Part shown: piece after piece, positions 28,866 through 37,675 of the stretch
How positions within the stretch are numbered: position 1 is the stretch's first letter
How the letters are laid out: every line of letters begins with the position of its first letter
Source: Loigolactobacillus bifermentans DSM 20003
GTDB taxonomy: Bacteria > Bacillota > Bacilli > Lactobacillales > Lactobacillaceae
Length of the DNA: 58,271 bases
Direction of reading: 5' to 3'
Assembly: GCF_001434575.1 (NCBI RefSeq)
Contig: NZ_AZDA01000093.1
Location: 1 to 58,271 of the forward strand
Translations under genes and position numbers: made by a program
The notes under the pieces: model-generated
The model's database searches: none
Told to the model about the DNA's origin: nothing
What the model saw: only the letters and a program-made list of their open reading frames with translations

Positions 28866-29469
28866 AGTAGCGATTTTTGCGTCTGGGACCGGGACCAATT
28901 TTGATGCGTTACTGGCGCATATCCAAGCAAGTGACCTCCCCATTCAAGTGGGGTTGCTGGTTTCTGATCAACCACAAGCTTTAGTGGTTGCCAAAGCGCA
29001 ACAGGCCGGTGTGCCTGTTTGGGCCAAAAAGGTGAAGGATTTTGCTGATAAAACAGCTTTTGAACAGGCCATTTTACAACAATTACAAACCGCACAGATC
29101 GACTGGATCTTGTTAGCTGGGTACATGCGTATTGTGACGCCAGTTTTACTGAATGCTTATCCGCAGCATATTTTAAATATCCATCCGGCGTTGTTACCAC
29201 TTTTTCCCGGGCGGCATGGGATTGAAGATGCGTATGCGGCAGGGGTTAGTGAAACCGGTGTGACGGTGCATTATATTGACGCCGGCATTGATAGTGGGCC
29301 GATTTTAGCACAAGCGCATGTGGCGATTTTAAAACATGAAACGGTGGCGCATTTGGCACAACGGATTCACCAAGTGGAGCACCGACTGTTTTTTGACAGT
29401 TTCGTACAAGCTTTAGTGGCGCAAGGCGATTTAACGGTTCATCAAACGCAATTAGATTCACGATCATAA
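28858..29469 (+). CDS. purN: GAR transformylase, formyl-THF dependent
   Basis: PurN transfers a formyl group to GAR. The 203-residue protein starts at ATG 28858 after AAGGGGG. It has FASGTGTNFDALL, the active-site IHPALLPLFPGRHGI with the catalytic His, and GVTVHYIDAGIDSGPI with the catalytic Asp. Its tail, from about residue 170, is slightly longer than in Bacillus. Confidence 0.94.
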   Translation: MIKVAIFASGTGTNFDALLAHIQASDLPIQVGLLVSDQPQALVVAKAQQAGVPVWAKKVKDFADKTAFEQAILQQLQTAQIDWILLAGYMRIVTPVLLNAYPQHILNIHPALLPLFPGRHGIEDAYAAGVSETGVTVHYIDAGIDSGPILAQAHVAILKHETVAHLAQRIHQVEHRLFFDSFVQALVAQGDLTVHQTQLDSRS

Positions 29470-29494
29470 TGTAGACTAAAGGGGTTTTTAAAAC

Positions 29495-31021
29495 ATGAAA
29501 ACGGCATTACTAAGTGTATCGGACAAAACAGGCATTGTTGAATTTGCACAAGGTTTAGTGGCACAAGGCTTTCGGATTTTATCTACGGGCGGTACAAAGG
29601 CAGCTTTGGAAAAAGCCAGCGTGGCAGTGACTGCCGTTGAAGATGTGACCCATTTTCCAGAAATGTTAGATGGTCGGGTGAAAACATTACACCCTGCGAT
29701 CCATGCTGGCTTGTTAGCACGTCGAGATAAGCCAGAGCATATGGCTGCTTTGGCCAAGCAAGGAATTGACACGATCGACTTAGTCGCCGTTAATTTATAT
29801 CCTTTTAAACAGACCATTGCACAGCCCAATGTGACTGAACCAGAGGCCATTGAACAAATTGATATTGGTGGTCCCAGTATGTTACGCGCTGCTGCAAAAA
29901 ATTATCAAGCTGTATTAACCATTATTGATCCAGCCGATTATCAACCTATCCTTGCCGCGTTAGCCGACAATCAAATCACACATGACTTACGCCGTCAATT
30001 GGCAACAAAGGTTTTCCAACATACGGCAGCCTATGATGCGTTAATTGCCCAATACTTAACACAGGATGAATTTCCAGATCAATTAACGCTGACTTATACT
30101 AAAAAGCAGCATTTACGCTATGGTGAAAATAGCCAACAACAAGCGGCTTTTTATGCCGAACCATTCCCAAGTCCTTATTCCATTGCAGCTGCCAAACAAT
30201 TGCATGGGAAAGAATTGTCCTATAACAATATTAAAGATGCGGATGCGGCTTTGCGGATGGCTGCCGAATTTAAACAGCCTGCAGTGATGGCTGTTAAGCA
30301 CATGAACCCTTGTGGAATCGGACTAGGGGATACGATTGAACAAGCTTGGGATCGAGCCTTTGCGGCTGATTCAACCTCAATTTTTGGCGGAATCATCGTT
30401 TTAAATCGTCCGGTTGATGTGGCAACGGCCGAAAAAATGCATCAATTATTCTTGGAGATCATTATTGCACCAAGTTTTGAAGATGCTGCTTATGATGTTT
30501 TGGCAAAGAAAAAGAATTTACGCCTGTTAACACTCAATTTTGCGCATGGGCGGCAAGCTGACCTTGAAACGGTCTCCGTCATGGGCGGTATTTTACGGCA
30601 AGAACAAGACCTAACGGCTGAAACGATTGCTGATTTTAAAGTGGTGACCAAGGTACAACCAACAGCTGAACAGTTGCAAGCCTTGGCCTTTGCGCAAGTC
30701 GTTGCCAAACACGTTAAAAGTAATTCAATTGTTGTTGCAACGGCGGAACAAACATTAGGCATTGGTGCTGGCCAAATGAACCGCGTGGGTTCCGTAGAAT
30801 TAGCCCTTGCGCAAGCCGCACAATCACCATTATTTGGGCAAGCCGTTTTAGCATCAGATGCCTTTTTCCCAATGGGGGATAGTGTAACTTATGCAGCTGC
30901 ACACGGTATTAAAGCAATCGTACAACCTGGTGGTAGCATTCGTGATCAAGAGTCGATTGACGCTGCCAATGAAGCAGGGATTACCATGGTCTTTAGTGGA
31001 CGGCGTCATTTCCGACATTAA
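29495..31021 (+). CDS. purH: bifunctional AICAR transformylase / IMP cyclohydrolase
   Basis: PurH carries out the last two steps to IMP. The 508-residue protein has the cyclohydrolase domain first ([35 protein letters not shown]) and the transformylase domain after about residue 200 ([25 protein letters not shown]). ATG 29495 follows AAAGGGG. A terminator hairpin follows, so purD may be only partly co-transcribed. Confidence 0.96.
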   Translation: MKTALLSVSDKTGIVEFAQGLVAQGFRILSTGGTKAALEKASVAVTAVEDVTHFPEMLDGRVKTLHPAIHAGLLARRDKPEHMAALAKQGIDTIDLVAVNLYPFKQTIAQPNVTEPEAIEQIDIGGPSMLRAAAKNYQAVLTIIDPADYQPILAALADNQITHDLRRQLATKVFQHTAAYDALIAQYLTQDEFPDQLTLTYTKKQHLRYGENSQQQAAFYAEPFPSPYSIAAAKQLHGKELSYNNIKDADAALRMAAEFKQPAVMAVKHMNPCGIGLGDTIEQAWDRAFAADSTSIFGGIIVLNRPVDVATAEKMHQLFLEIIIAPSFEDAAYDVLAKKKNLRLLTLNFAHGRQADLETVSVMGGILRQEQDLTAETIADFKVVTKVQPTAEQLQALAFAQVVAKHVKSNSIVVATAEQTLGIGAGQMNRVGSVELALAQAAQSPLFGQAVLASDAFFPMGDSVTYAAAHGIKAIVQPGGSIRDQESIDAANEAGITMVFSGRRHFRH

Positions 31022-31034
31022 GCGGTGATCGAGT

Positions 31035-31065
31035 AAGCATCATTCCAGTCAGAATGATGCTTTTT
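31035..31065 (+). terminator. terminator between purH and purD
   Basis: Stem AAGCATCATTC / GAATGATGCTT (31035-31062) with a 6-base loop, ending in TTT; a strong hairpin inside the cluster. Confidence 0.8.
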
Positions 31066-31141
31066 CTAAAATAACGTCTGTTTTTAGCCTGATGATGGTT
31101 AAAAACTAAAATTTTGTGAAACGATAGGGAGGTCTTTTTCT

Positions 31142-32410
31142 GTGGCAACCGTTCTTGTGGTCGGTCGTGGTGGCCGTGAACACGTGATCAGTAAACAATT
31201 CTTAAAAAGCAAGCAGGTCACAACTGTCTATTGCGCACCAGGCAATCCTGGAATGCTTCAAGACAAGATTCACCTTGTGCCAATCGATGAATTAGCATTT
31301 CCAGAATTAATTGCATTTGCGCAACAACAGCAAATCGATTTAACGTTTGTTGGACCAGAAGTACCGTTACAGCAAGGCATTGTTGATGCCTTTCAGGCTG
31401 CTGGTTTAACTATTTTTGGACCTGACCAAGCAGCGGCACAACTTGAAGGTTCAAAAACATTCGCAAAAAAAATAATGGCGCAAGCCAATGTGGCAACGGC
31501 AGCCTATACCAGTTATACAGATGAAGCAGCGGCAATTGCAGCCTTGGATCAGCAAACTTTTCCAGTGGTTTTAAAGGCCAATGGATTGGCAGCTGGTAAA
31601 GGCGTGGTGATCGCGCAAAATCGGGCAGCGGCTGTGACGGCTTTACATGAATTTTTAGGACAACACCGGTTTGATACGACCACAGTTGTGATGGAAGAAT
31701 TTTTAGTTGGTGAAGAATTTTCGCTAATGGCTTTTGTCAGTGGTGATCAGGTGGTGCCAATGCCTTTGGCACAGGATCATAAGGCGGCTTTTGACGGTGA
31801 TCAAGGCCCAAATACTGGGGGCATGGGGGCTTATAGTCCCTTGCCACAAATGCCGCCGGAATTGGCCGAACAAGGGTTACAACAGGTTTTAAAGCCCGTT
31901 GTGAAGGCCATGCACGCTGTAGGGTGTTCCTTTACTGGAATCTTATATGCCGGTTTGATCAAAACGGCGACGGGCATCAAGGTCATTGAGTTTAATGTGC
32001 GTTTTGGTGATCCCGAAACACAAGTGGTCTTGCCACAATTACAAACAGATTTTTATCAGCTTTTGCAAGATCTCTTGGAACAACGTTCTGTGACTGTTGG
32101 GTGGCAGTCTGAACAAACTTATTTAGGGGTCGTTGTCGCCGACGAACAGTATCCCATGTCATCTGGTGCAGGGCATGATTTAACGGCTTTTCAGCAGTTA
32201 CCAGCCGGTTTGATCTGTGACTATGCCGGGACGAAACAGGATGCTGGGAAATTGGTCAGTTCAGGGGGACGCATCTTATGTGTGGTGACAGCGGCAGTTT
32301 CGATTCAAGCAGCACAAACCACTATCTATACTTGGTTACAGCAACAAAACTTATCAGGGTTACGTTATCGTTCTGACATTGGCCATCGTGCCATTGATGC
32401 GGAAGCCTAA
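31142..32410 (+). CDS. purD: GAR synthetase (phosphoribosylamine-glycine ligase)
   Basis: PurD ligates glycine to phosphoribosylamine with ATP. The 422-residue ATP-grasp protein starts at GTG 31142, 9 bases after GGGAGGT. Motifs: VVGRGGREHVI, LKANGLAAGKGVVIA, AQDHKAAFDGDQGPNTGGMG and FNVRFGDPETQ. It follows purH after about 120 bases containing a terminator. I saw no separate strong promoter, so expression may rely on read-through. Confidence 0.95.
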   Translation: MATVLVVGRGGREHVISKQFLKSKQVTTVYCAPGNPGMLQDKIHLVPIDELAFPELIAFAQQQQIDLTFVGPEVPLQQGIVDAFQAAGLTIFGPDQAAAQLEGSKTFAKKIMAQANVATAAYTSYTDEAAAIAALDQQTFPVVLKANGLAAGKGVVIAQNRAAAVTALHEFLGQHRFDTTTVVMEEFLVGEEFSLMAFVSGDQVVPMPLAQDHKAAFDGDQGPNTGGMGAYSPLPQMPPELAEQGLQQVLKPVVKAMHAVGCSFTGILYAGLIKTATGIKVIEFNVRFGDPETQVVLPQLQTDFYQLLQDLLEQRSVTVGWQSEQTYLGVVVADEQYPMSSGAGHDLTAFQQLPAGLICDYAGTKQDAGKLVSSGGRILCVVTAAVSIQAAQTTIYTWLQQQNLSGLRYRSDIGHRAIDAEA

Positions 32411-32418
32411 TGGCAACC

Positions 32419-32451
32419 AAAAAAGGTCGGCTCTTACGAGTCGGCCTTTTT
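32419..32451. terminator. bidirectional terminator purD/fruA
   Basis: Imperfect 12-bp stem (AAAGGTCGGCTC with GAGTCGGCCTTT, G-U pairs) flanked by A and T runs between convergent genes. Confidence 0.85.
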
Positions 32452-32461
32452 CAATCGTACC

Positions 32462-34384
32462 TTATTTTTCAGTTTTAGCAGGCCGCCAAATACCCAGTAA
32501 AACACCGGCAATCAAGGCGCCAATGACAACAGATAAGACGTAGAATAACCAATGTGTGGCCAACGGTGTGACCCATAAACCACCATGCGGTGCAGGGACA
32601 CTGACATGCCAGAATTGACTTAAGCCACCGCCAATAGCAGCACCGATCACACTTGATGTGATGACATGCAGGGGATCAGAAGCAGCGAATGGAATGGCAC
32701 CTTCGGTAATGAAAGATAACCCTAAAACATAATTGGATAAACCAGCTTTGCGTTCGTCGGCAGAGAATTTAGAACCCCAGAAGGTGGTTGCAACGGCGGT
32801 TGCCAAAGGAGGAACCATGCCACCAACCATGACAGCAGCCATCATTTTACCATCACCGGTTGCGGTATAAACCCCAATGGCCGTGGTATAAGCGGCTTTG
32901 TTAAAGGGACCACCCATATCGATGGACATCATCCCACCTAGGACAGTACCAAGTAAAACGGCGTTTCCAGTGCCCATCCCTTTTAAGAAGGTGGTCAAAG
33001 CATGATTGATAACGGCGAAAATCGGATCAATAATGAAGAACATGATCAAGCCGACTAACAACAGGCCTAAGATTGGATAAATGATCATCGGTTTTAAACC
33101 AGATAAAGATTGTGGCAAATTCCGGAAAACCTTCTTCAGCCAAACAATCAGATAACCTGCAATAAACCCAGCGGCGATCCCACCTAAGAAGCCAGCCACA
33201 CTGGTAGTTTTGACAATACTTGCTGCAGCTGTATTGGCCATAAAGCCACCAACGAACCCAGGCATTAACGCTGGCCGATCACCAATTGATTCGGCAATAT
33301 AAGCTGCTAGTACGGGGACTAAGAAACTAAACGCCCAATTGCCTAACCCATTTAAGAAGAGGAAGGTTGTGGACTTCGCCCCAACGGATTGTTCAACCAT
33401 AAAGGAAATCGCCATTAAGATCCCACCACCTACGACAAATGGTAGCATGTTGGAGATCCCGTTCATCAAGCTGGCATAAATATTGCTCCAAGCTGATTTC
33501 TTTTCAGTGTCATCGTCAGCTGTTGTGGTGTCACCACCAGCGGCTTGGTAGATCGGACCTTGCTCGTTTAAAGTCGCTTGGATCAATTCTTCAGGCTTTT
33601 TAATGCCATCGATAACTGGATGGTTGATTAAGTGTTTGCCAGCAAAACGCGCCATCTCAACTTTTTTATCTGCTGTGATAATGACCCCTTGGGCACGGTC
33701 AATATCAGCGGCGGTTAAGCGATGTTTAACTCCTTCAGAACCGTTGGTTTCGACTTTAATGTCAACCCCCATGGTTTTGGCTTGTTTTTTCAAGGCTTCT
33801 TCCGCCATATAAGTGTGGGCGATGCCATTTGGGCACGCAGAAACGGCGACGATAAACGGCCGTTCGGATGTTGCTTCAGGCTGTGGTGCGGCTGCCGCAG
33901 CGGCCTCTTGTGCTTCTTTGGCTTCTTTAGCGGCTTGCGCATCGCCAAATAATTGTTGCACTTCGGTTGGTGTGGTGGCTTTTTTTAAGGCCGCGATTAA
34001 ATCTGGGTTGATCAACAAACCGGAAAGGGAGGCTAAGGCCTGTAAATGCGTATTATTGGCCCCTTCAGGCGCAGCAATCATGAAGAACAGGTAAACTGGT
34101 TGGCCATCCAAAGCCTCAAAGTCAACGCCAGTTTGGCTTTTTGCAAATAATACCGTGGCACGTTGAACAGCCTTGTCTTTTGCGTGAGGCATGGCAATCC
34201 CATCTCCAATGCCTGTGGTGGATTCGGCCTCACGTTTTAAAATATCTTGTTTGTAAAGCGCTTCGTCGTTGATAATGCCATGTTGTGCGTATTGGTGGAC
34301 CATCTCGTCAATGGCACCGGCCTTATCGGTGGCTTTGAGATCCATGATCATCACATCAGGAACCAATAATTCACGAATATCCAT
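32462..34384 (-). CDS. fruA: fructose-specific PTS enzyme IIABC
   Basis: FruA imports fructose and phosphorylates it to fructose 1-phosphate. The 640-residue protein has three domains. IIA is at about 1-150, with the phospho-His in AMPHAKDKA. IIB is at about 175-275, with the phospho-Cys in VSACPNGIAHTYMAE. An Ala/Glu/Lys-rich linker separates them. IIC (about 300-635) is a multi-helix membrane domain with GGPFNKAAY. The Shine-Dalgarno AAAAGGAG precedes the ATG. It lies 20 bases after fruK in the fruR-fruK-fruA operon. Confidence 0.95.
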   Translation of the reverse strand: MDIRELLVPDVMIMDLKATDKAGAIDEMVHQYAQHGIINDEALYKQDILKREAESTTGIGDGIAMPHAKDKAVQRATVLFAKSQTGVDFEALDGQPVYLFFMIAAPEGANNTHLQALASLSGLLINPDLIAALKKATTPTEVQQLFGDAQAAKEAKEAQEAAAAAAPQPEATSERPFIVAVSACPNGIAHTYMAEEALKKQAKTMGVDIKVETNGSEGVKHRLTAADIDRAQGVIITADKKVEMARFAGKHLINHPVIDGIKKPEELIQATLNEQGPIYQAAGGDTTTADDDTEKKSAWSNIYASLMNGISNMLPFVVGGGILMAISFMVEQSVGAKSTTFLFLNGLGNWAFSFLVPVLAAYIAESIGDRPALMPGFVGGFMANTAAASIVKTTSVAGFLGGIAAGFIAGYLIVWLKKVFRNLPQSLSGLKPMIIYPILGLLLVGLIMFFIIDPIFAVINHALTTFLKGMGTGNAVLLGTVLGGMMSIDMGGPFNKAAYTTAIGVYTATGDGKMMAAVMVGGMVPPLATAVATTFWGSKFSADERKAGLSNYVLGLSFITEGAIPFAASDPLHVITSSVIGAAIGGGLSQFWHVSVPAPHGGLWVTPLATHWLFYVLSVVIGALIAGVLLGIWRPAKTEK

Positions 34385-34404
34385 AAGGGTAACACTCCTT
34401 TTAG

Positions 34405-35316
34405 TTAATAAGTCTCAATTTTAATTTGTTGACGAACTTCAGCAATTTTAGCAGCAGTGGCTAAATCTTCAGAAAAAGCGGTAGCACTCCCACAAGCCAA
34501 ACCAGTTTCAAAACTGGCTTGTGCTTGGTGGGTTTGCGCAAAAGTACCGACAAATCCAGCAATCATTGAATCCCCAGCCCCAACTGAGTTTTTAACCGTG
34601 CCTTTTGGTGCAGCAGAGCGTAATACTTGATCAGGGGTGATCATAAAGGCGCCGGCCCCAGCCATTGAAATTAAAACGTTTTGTGCACCTAATTTCAGTA
34701 ATTCTTGACCGTAGTGCACAATATCGTCATCCGATGTTAACGTAACGTGGAATAGGTCGGCTAATTCATGGTGATTTGGTTTGACAACTAAAGGATGATC
34801 GGCCAAGGTGTCCAGCAAGGCTTGCCCTGTGGTGTCAATGACAAACTCAGCTTGATGCGCTTGAATCAATGGGATGAGATCTTTATAAAAATGAGTGGGC
34901 AGGTTAGGGGCTAAGCTCCCAGCCATCACCACAATGTCACCAGGTTGTAGTTGGTCAAACTTGGCTTTGAAACTTGCCAAGGCAGCTGCATCGATTTTGG
35001 GACCAGCACCATTGATCTCAGTTTCGTTTTGGGCTTTGATTTTAAAGTTGATCCGAGTGTCAGCCTGGACGGTGGTAAAATCAGCAGGCAGTTTTTCTTG
35101 AACCAAGCAGTCTTTGACAAATGTCCCAGTAAAGCCACCTAGAAAGCCCCAAGCTGTACTGGGGACGGCTAATTGTTGTAAAATTCGTGAAACGTTGATC
35201 CCTTTGCCACCAGGGAGTTTGGTGTCATAGTGCATCCGGTTCACTTCACCAAGTGTGAGCTCAGGTAATTGAACAATGTAATCAATTGAAGGATTGACAG
35301 TAATGGTGTAAATCAT
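34405..35316 (-). CDS. fruK: 1-phosphofructokinase
   Basis: FruK phosphorylates fructose 1-phosphate to fructose 1,6-bisphosphate. The 303-residue PfkB-family kinase begins MIYTITVNPSIDYIVQL, has KLPGGKGINVSRIL (substrate loop) and the C-terminal GTVKNSVGAGDSMIAGF with the catalytic Asp. Its ATG overlaps the fruR stop by four bases (ATGA). Confidence 0.95.
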   Translation of the reverse strand: MIYTITVNPSIDYIVQLPELTLGEVNRMHYDTKLPGGKGINVSRILQQLAVPSTAWGFLGGFTGTFVKDCLVQEKLPADFTTVQADTRINFKIKAQNETEINGAGPKIDAAALASFKAKFDQLQPGDIVVMAGSLAPNLPTHFYKDLIPLIQAHQAEFVIDTTGQALLDTLADHPLVVKPNHHELADLFHVTLTSDDDIVHYGQELLKLGAQNVLISMAGAGAFMITPDQVLRSAAPKGTVKNSVGAGDSMIAGFVGTFAQTHQAQASFETGLACGSATAFSEDLATAAKIAEVRQQIKIETY

Positions 35317-36068
35317 TGAAAGGCCTCCTGAATATCAGTTTGTTGTTGATAATTTAAGCGATCTTCGTGGGCCAGGTGATCGGTTAAGATCATGCCGGCA
35401 CTCAGATCAGCGATTTTTGCAAACGAAACTTGTTCGAATTTTGTATGATCTGCCATAAAAATGACTTGATCGGCTTGTTCCAAGGCGGCACGTTTGACAG
35501 CGGCTTCCTCTGGATCAGGTGTGGTAAAGCCATATTTTAAATGCACACCATTTGTGCCCATAAAGGCCTTGTTAAATCGATATTGGTTTAACAAAGCAAT
35601 ACTTTCAGGACCAATCACGGCTTTAGTGCTGTTTTTAAGCGCGCCGCCTAGCAGGTAACAATGAATGTTGTAGTCTGCTAATAAGGAAGCATGACTCACA
35701 CCATTGGTAACGACCGTTAAATGTAAGTCTGACTTTAAGTAGGGAATCATCGCCAGCGTTGTGGTACCAGCATCAAGAAAAATCACGTCACGAACAGCTA
35801 ACTGTTTGACGGCGGCTTGGGCAATCGCATTTTTTTCTTGGACGCTTTGGCCAGATTTTTCATTAACTGCCAATTCGGTTTGTAAGGTGGTGACTTGTTT
35901 GGCGCCACCGTGAACGCGGACCAAGTAGCCGCCTTGTTCTAAAATTTGTAAATCGCGCCGAATGGTTGATTCGGAAGCTTGGGTTTGTTGAATTAAATCT
36001 TGTGATTTAACGATTTGGTGTTGCTTCAACTCGCCTAAAATATATTGATGTCGTTCTTCTGTAAGCAT
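35313..36068 (-). CDS. fruR: DeoR-family repressor of the fructose operon
   Basis: A 251-residue DeoR-type regulator. The N-terminal winged helix has SESTIRRDLQILEQGGYLVR (about 33-52), and the C-terminal sensor domain contains FLDAGTTTLAM and VVTNGVSHA, typical of sugar-phosphate binding. It is the first gene of fruR-fruK-fruA and probably represses its own promoter, relieved by fructose 1-phosphate; three CGTTCAAAA-like repeats overlap the promoter upstream. Confidence 0.92.
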   Translation of the reverse strand: MLTEERHQYILGELKQHQIVKSQDLIQQTQASESTIRRDLQILEQGGYLVRVHGGAKQVTTLQTELAVNEKSGQSVQEKNAIAQAAVKQLAVRDVIFLDAGTTTLAMIPYLKSDLHLTVVTNGVSHASLLADYNIHCYLLGGALKNSTKAVIGPESIALLNQYRFNKAFMGTNGVHLKYGFTTPDPEEAAVKRAALEQADQVIFMADHTKFEQVSFAKIADLSAGMILTDHLAHEDRLNYQQQTDIQEAFQ

Positions 36069-36084
36069 TTTCTCACTTCCTTGA

Positions 36085-36112
36085 TTTATAATTTACCACC
36101 ATAAACGTTCAA
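36085..36112 (-). promoter_or_regulatory. fruRKA promoter
   Basis: Minus-strand TTGAAC (complement of 36107-36112), 16-base spacer, TATAAA (complement of 36085-36090). The -35 lies within a CGTTCAAAA repeat. Confidence 0.65.
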
Positions 36113-36144
36113 AATCAATATAAAAACGTCAAAATCGTTCAAAA
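36106..36144. promoter_or_regulatory. FruR operator repeats
   Basis: CGTTCAAAA at 36106-36114, CGTCAAAA at 36127-36134 and CGTTCAAAA at 36136-36144, all in the same orientation. The first covers the -35. This is a probable DeoR-type repressor site. Confidence 0.65.
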
Positions 36145-36181
36145 ACATTTGTTAAGGTTCTGATTAAAGCGACCACAACTA

Positions 36182-36210
36182 TGGACAAGGTCGCGAAATT
36201 TCTTTACAAT
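36182..36210 (+). promoter_or_regulatory. obg promoter
   Basis: TGGACA (36182-36187), 17-base spacer, TACAAT (36205-36210). Confidence 0.75.
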
Positions 36211-36268
36211 AAGGTAGATAAAATAAAGCAATCTCAAGAATGAATCGAGTTTAGAAAGAGGTTAGATC

Positions 36269-37573
36269 GTGTTTATAGATCAAATCACAATTACAGTGAA
36301 GGCTGGTAAGGGTGGCGACGGTACAGTAGCGTTCCGACGTGAAAAGTTTGTGCCCCTTGGTGGCCCAGCTGGCGGTGATGGTGGTCGCGGTGGCAGTATT
36401 ATTTTAAAAGTCGATGAAGGGTTACGCACCTTGATGGACTTCCGCTATCATCACATTTTTAAAGCGAAAAACGGCGAGCGCGGTATGAACAAAGGCATGA
36501 CCGGCCGCGGCGCAAAAGATACGATTATTAGTGTGCCGCCTGGCACAACCGTTCGTGATGAAAAATCAGGTCAATTATTAGCCGATTTAGTGGCTGATCA
36601 ACAAGCAGTGGTGATTGCCCAAGGTGGTCGTGGTGGCCGTGGCAATATTCATTTTGCGTCTCCTAAAAATCCAGCTCCTGAAATTTCTGAAAATGGGGAA
36701 CCTGGGGTTGAACGTCGGGTCACCTTAGAATTGAAAGTTTTGGCCGATGTTGGTTTAATTGGTTTCCCATCAGTTGGGAAATCGACACTGTTATCGGTCA
36801 TTACCAGTGCTAAGCCTAAAATTGGGGCGTATCATTTTACCACCTTGGTGCCCAATTTAGGGATGGTGAGTTTAGAGGATGGCCGTAGTTTCGCAGTCGC
36901 CGATATGCCAGGCTTGATTGAAGGTGCGGCAAATGGCGTCGGGTTAGGCATTGAATTTCTGCGCCACATCGAACGCACCCGTGTTCTGTTGCATTTAGTT
37001 GATATGAGTGGGACAGATGAGGAAGATCCTTTCGCTGATTTTGGCAAAATCAATGACGAATTGGCAAAATATGATCCAAACTTATTGAAACGGCCACAAA
37101 TTATTGTAGCAACCAAGATGGATCTCCCAACTAGTGCAGAACATTTGGCTGAATTTAAAGCAAAAATTGCTGAAACAGACTATCGCGATAGTTTGATCTT
37201 GCCAATTTCTGCTGTGACCCATGCGGGGTTAAAGCAGTTACTCCAAGAAACAGCAGATTGTTTGGATGCCACACCAGCCTTTCCACTTTATCAAGATGAA
37301 GAACCAGTCACCGAAGAAGCAACGCTTTATCGCTTTGATCCTGATCAAAAGCCAAACTTTACCATCGAGCAGGATGAGACAGGGGCGTTTGTAATCCATG
37401 GTGAACAAGTTGAAAAGTTGTATCAAATGACGGATCTCCAACATGATGAAAGTTTAATGCGTTTTGCACGGCAATTGCGTGGCATGGGCATTGATGAAGC
37501 CCTACGCGCAGCAGGCGCTAAAAATGGTGATTTGGTTCAAATCGATGAATTTAGATTTGAGTTTGTCGATTAA
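36269..37573 (+). CDS. obg: GTPase Obg/CgtA
   Basis: Obg is an essential GTPase acting in 50S assembly and stress signalling. The 434-residue protein starts at GTG 36269 ([18 protein letters not shown]) after AAAGAGG. It has the glycine-rich Obg fold (1 to about 158, with [13 protein letters not shown]), the G domain ([23 protein letters not shown]) and a C-terminal OCT domain (about 345-434). It is transcribed away from fruR with its own promoter and terminator. Confidence 0.96.
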   Translation: MFIDQITITVKAGKGGDGTVAFRREKFVPLGGPAGGDGGRGGSIILKVDEGLRTLMDFRYHHIFKAKNGERGMNKGMTGRGAKDTIISVPPGTTVRDEKSGQLLADLVADQQAVVIAQGGRGGRGNIHFASPKNPAPEISENGEPGVERRVTLELKVLADVGLIGFPSVGKSTLLSVITSAKPKIGAYHFTTLVPNLGMVSLEDGRSFAVADMPGLIEGAANGVGLGIEFLRHIERTRVLLHLVDMSGTDEEDPFADFGKINDELAKYDPNLLKRPQIIVATKMDLPTSAEHLAEFKAKIAETDYRDSLILPISAVTHAGLKQLLQETADCLDATPAFPLYQDEEPVTEEATLYRFDPDQKPNFTIEQDETGAFVIHGEQVEKLYQMTDLQHDESLMRFARQLRGMGIDEALRAAGAKNGDLVQIDEFRFEFVD

Positions 37574-37597
37574 CGTTTAAAAAGAATGTCAGGATTT

Positions 37598-37641
37598 AAG
37601 GCGGATTATCTTTTAGAAACGCAAAGATGGTTCGCCTTTTA
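37598..37641 (+). terminator. obg terminator
   Basis: 15-base arms (37598-37612 and 37624-37638) pair with two mismatches or G-U pairs, followed by TT. Confidence 0.65.
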
Positions 37642-37675
37642 TGTTTGAGAGATTATGGACGATGAGGCAGGTAAA

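Noticed and set aside
29488-29850. 120-codon open frame antisense to purH
   Set aside because: Composition is the shadow of purH codons; no promoter or ribosome site.
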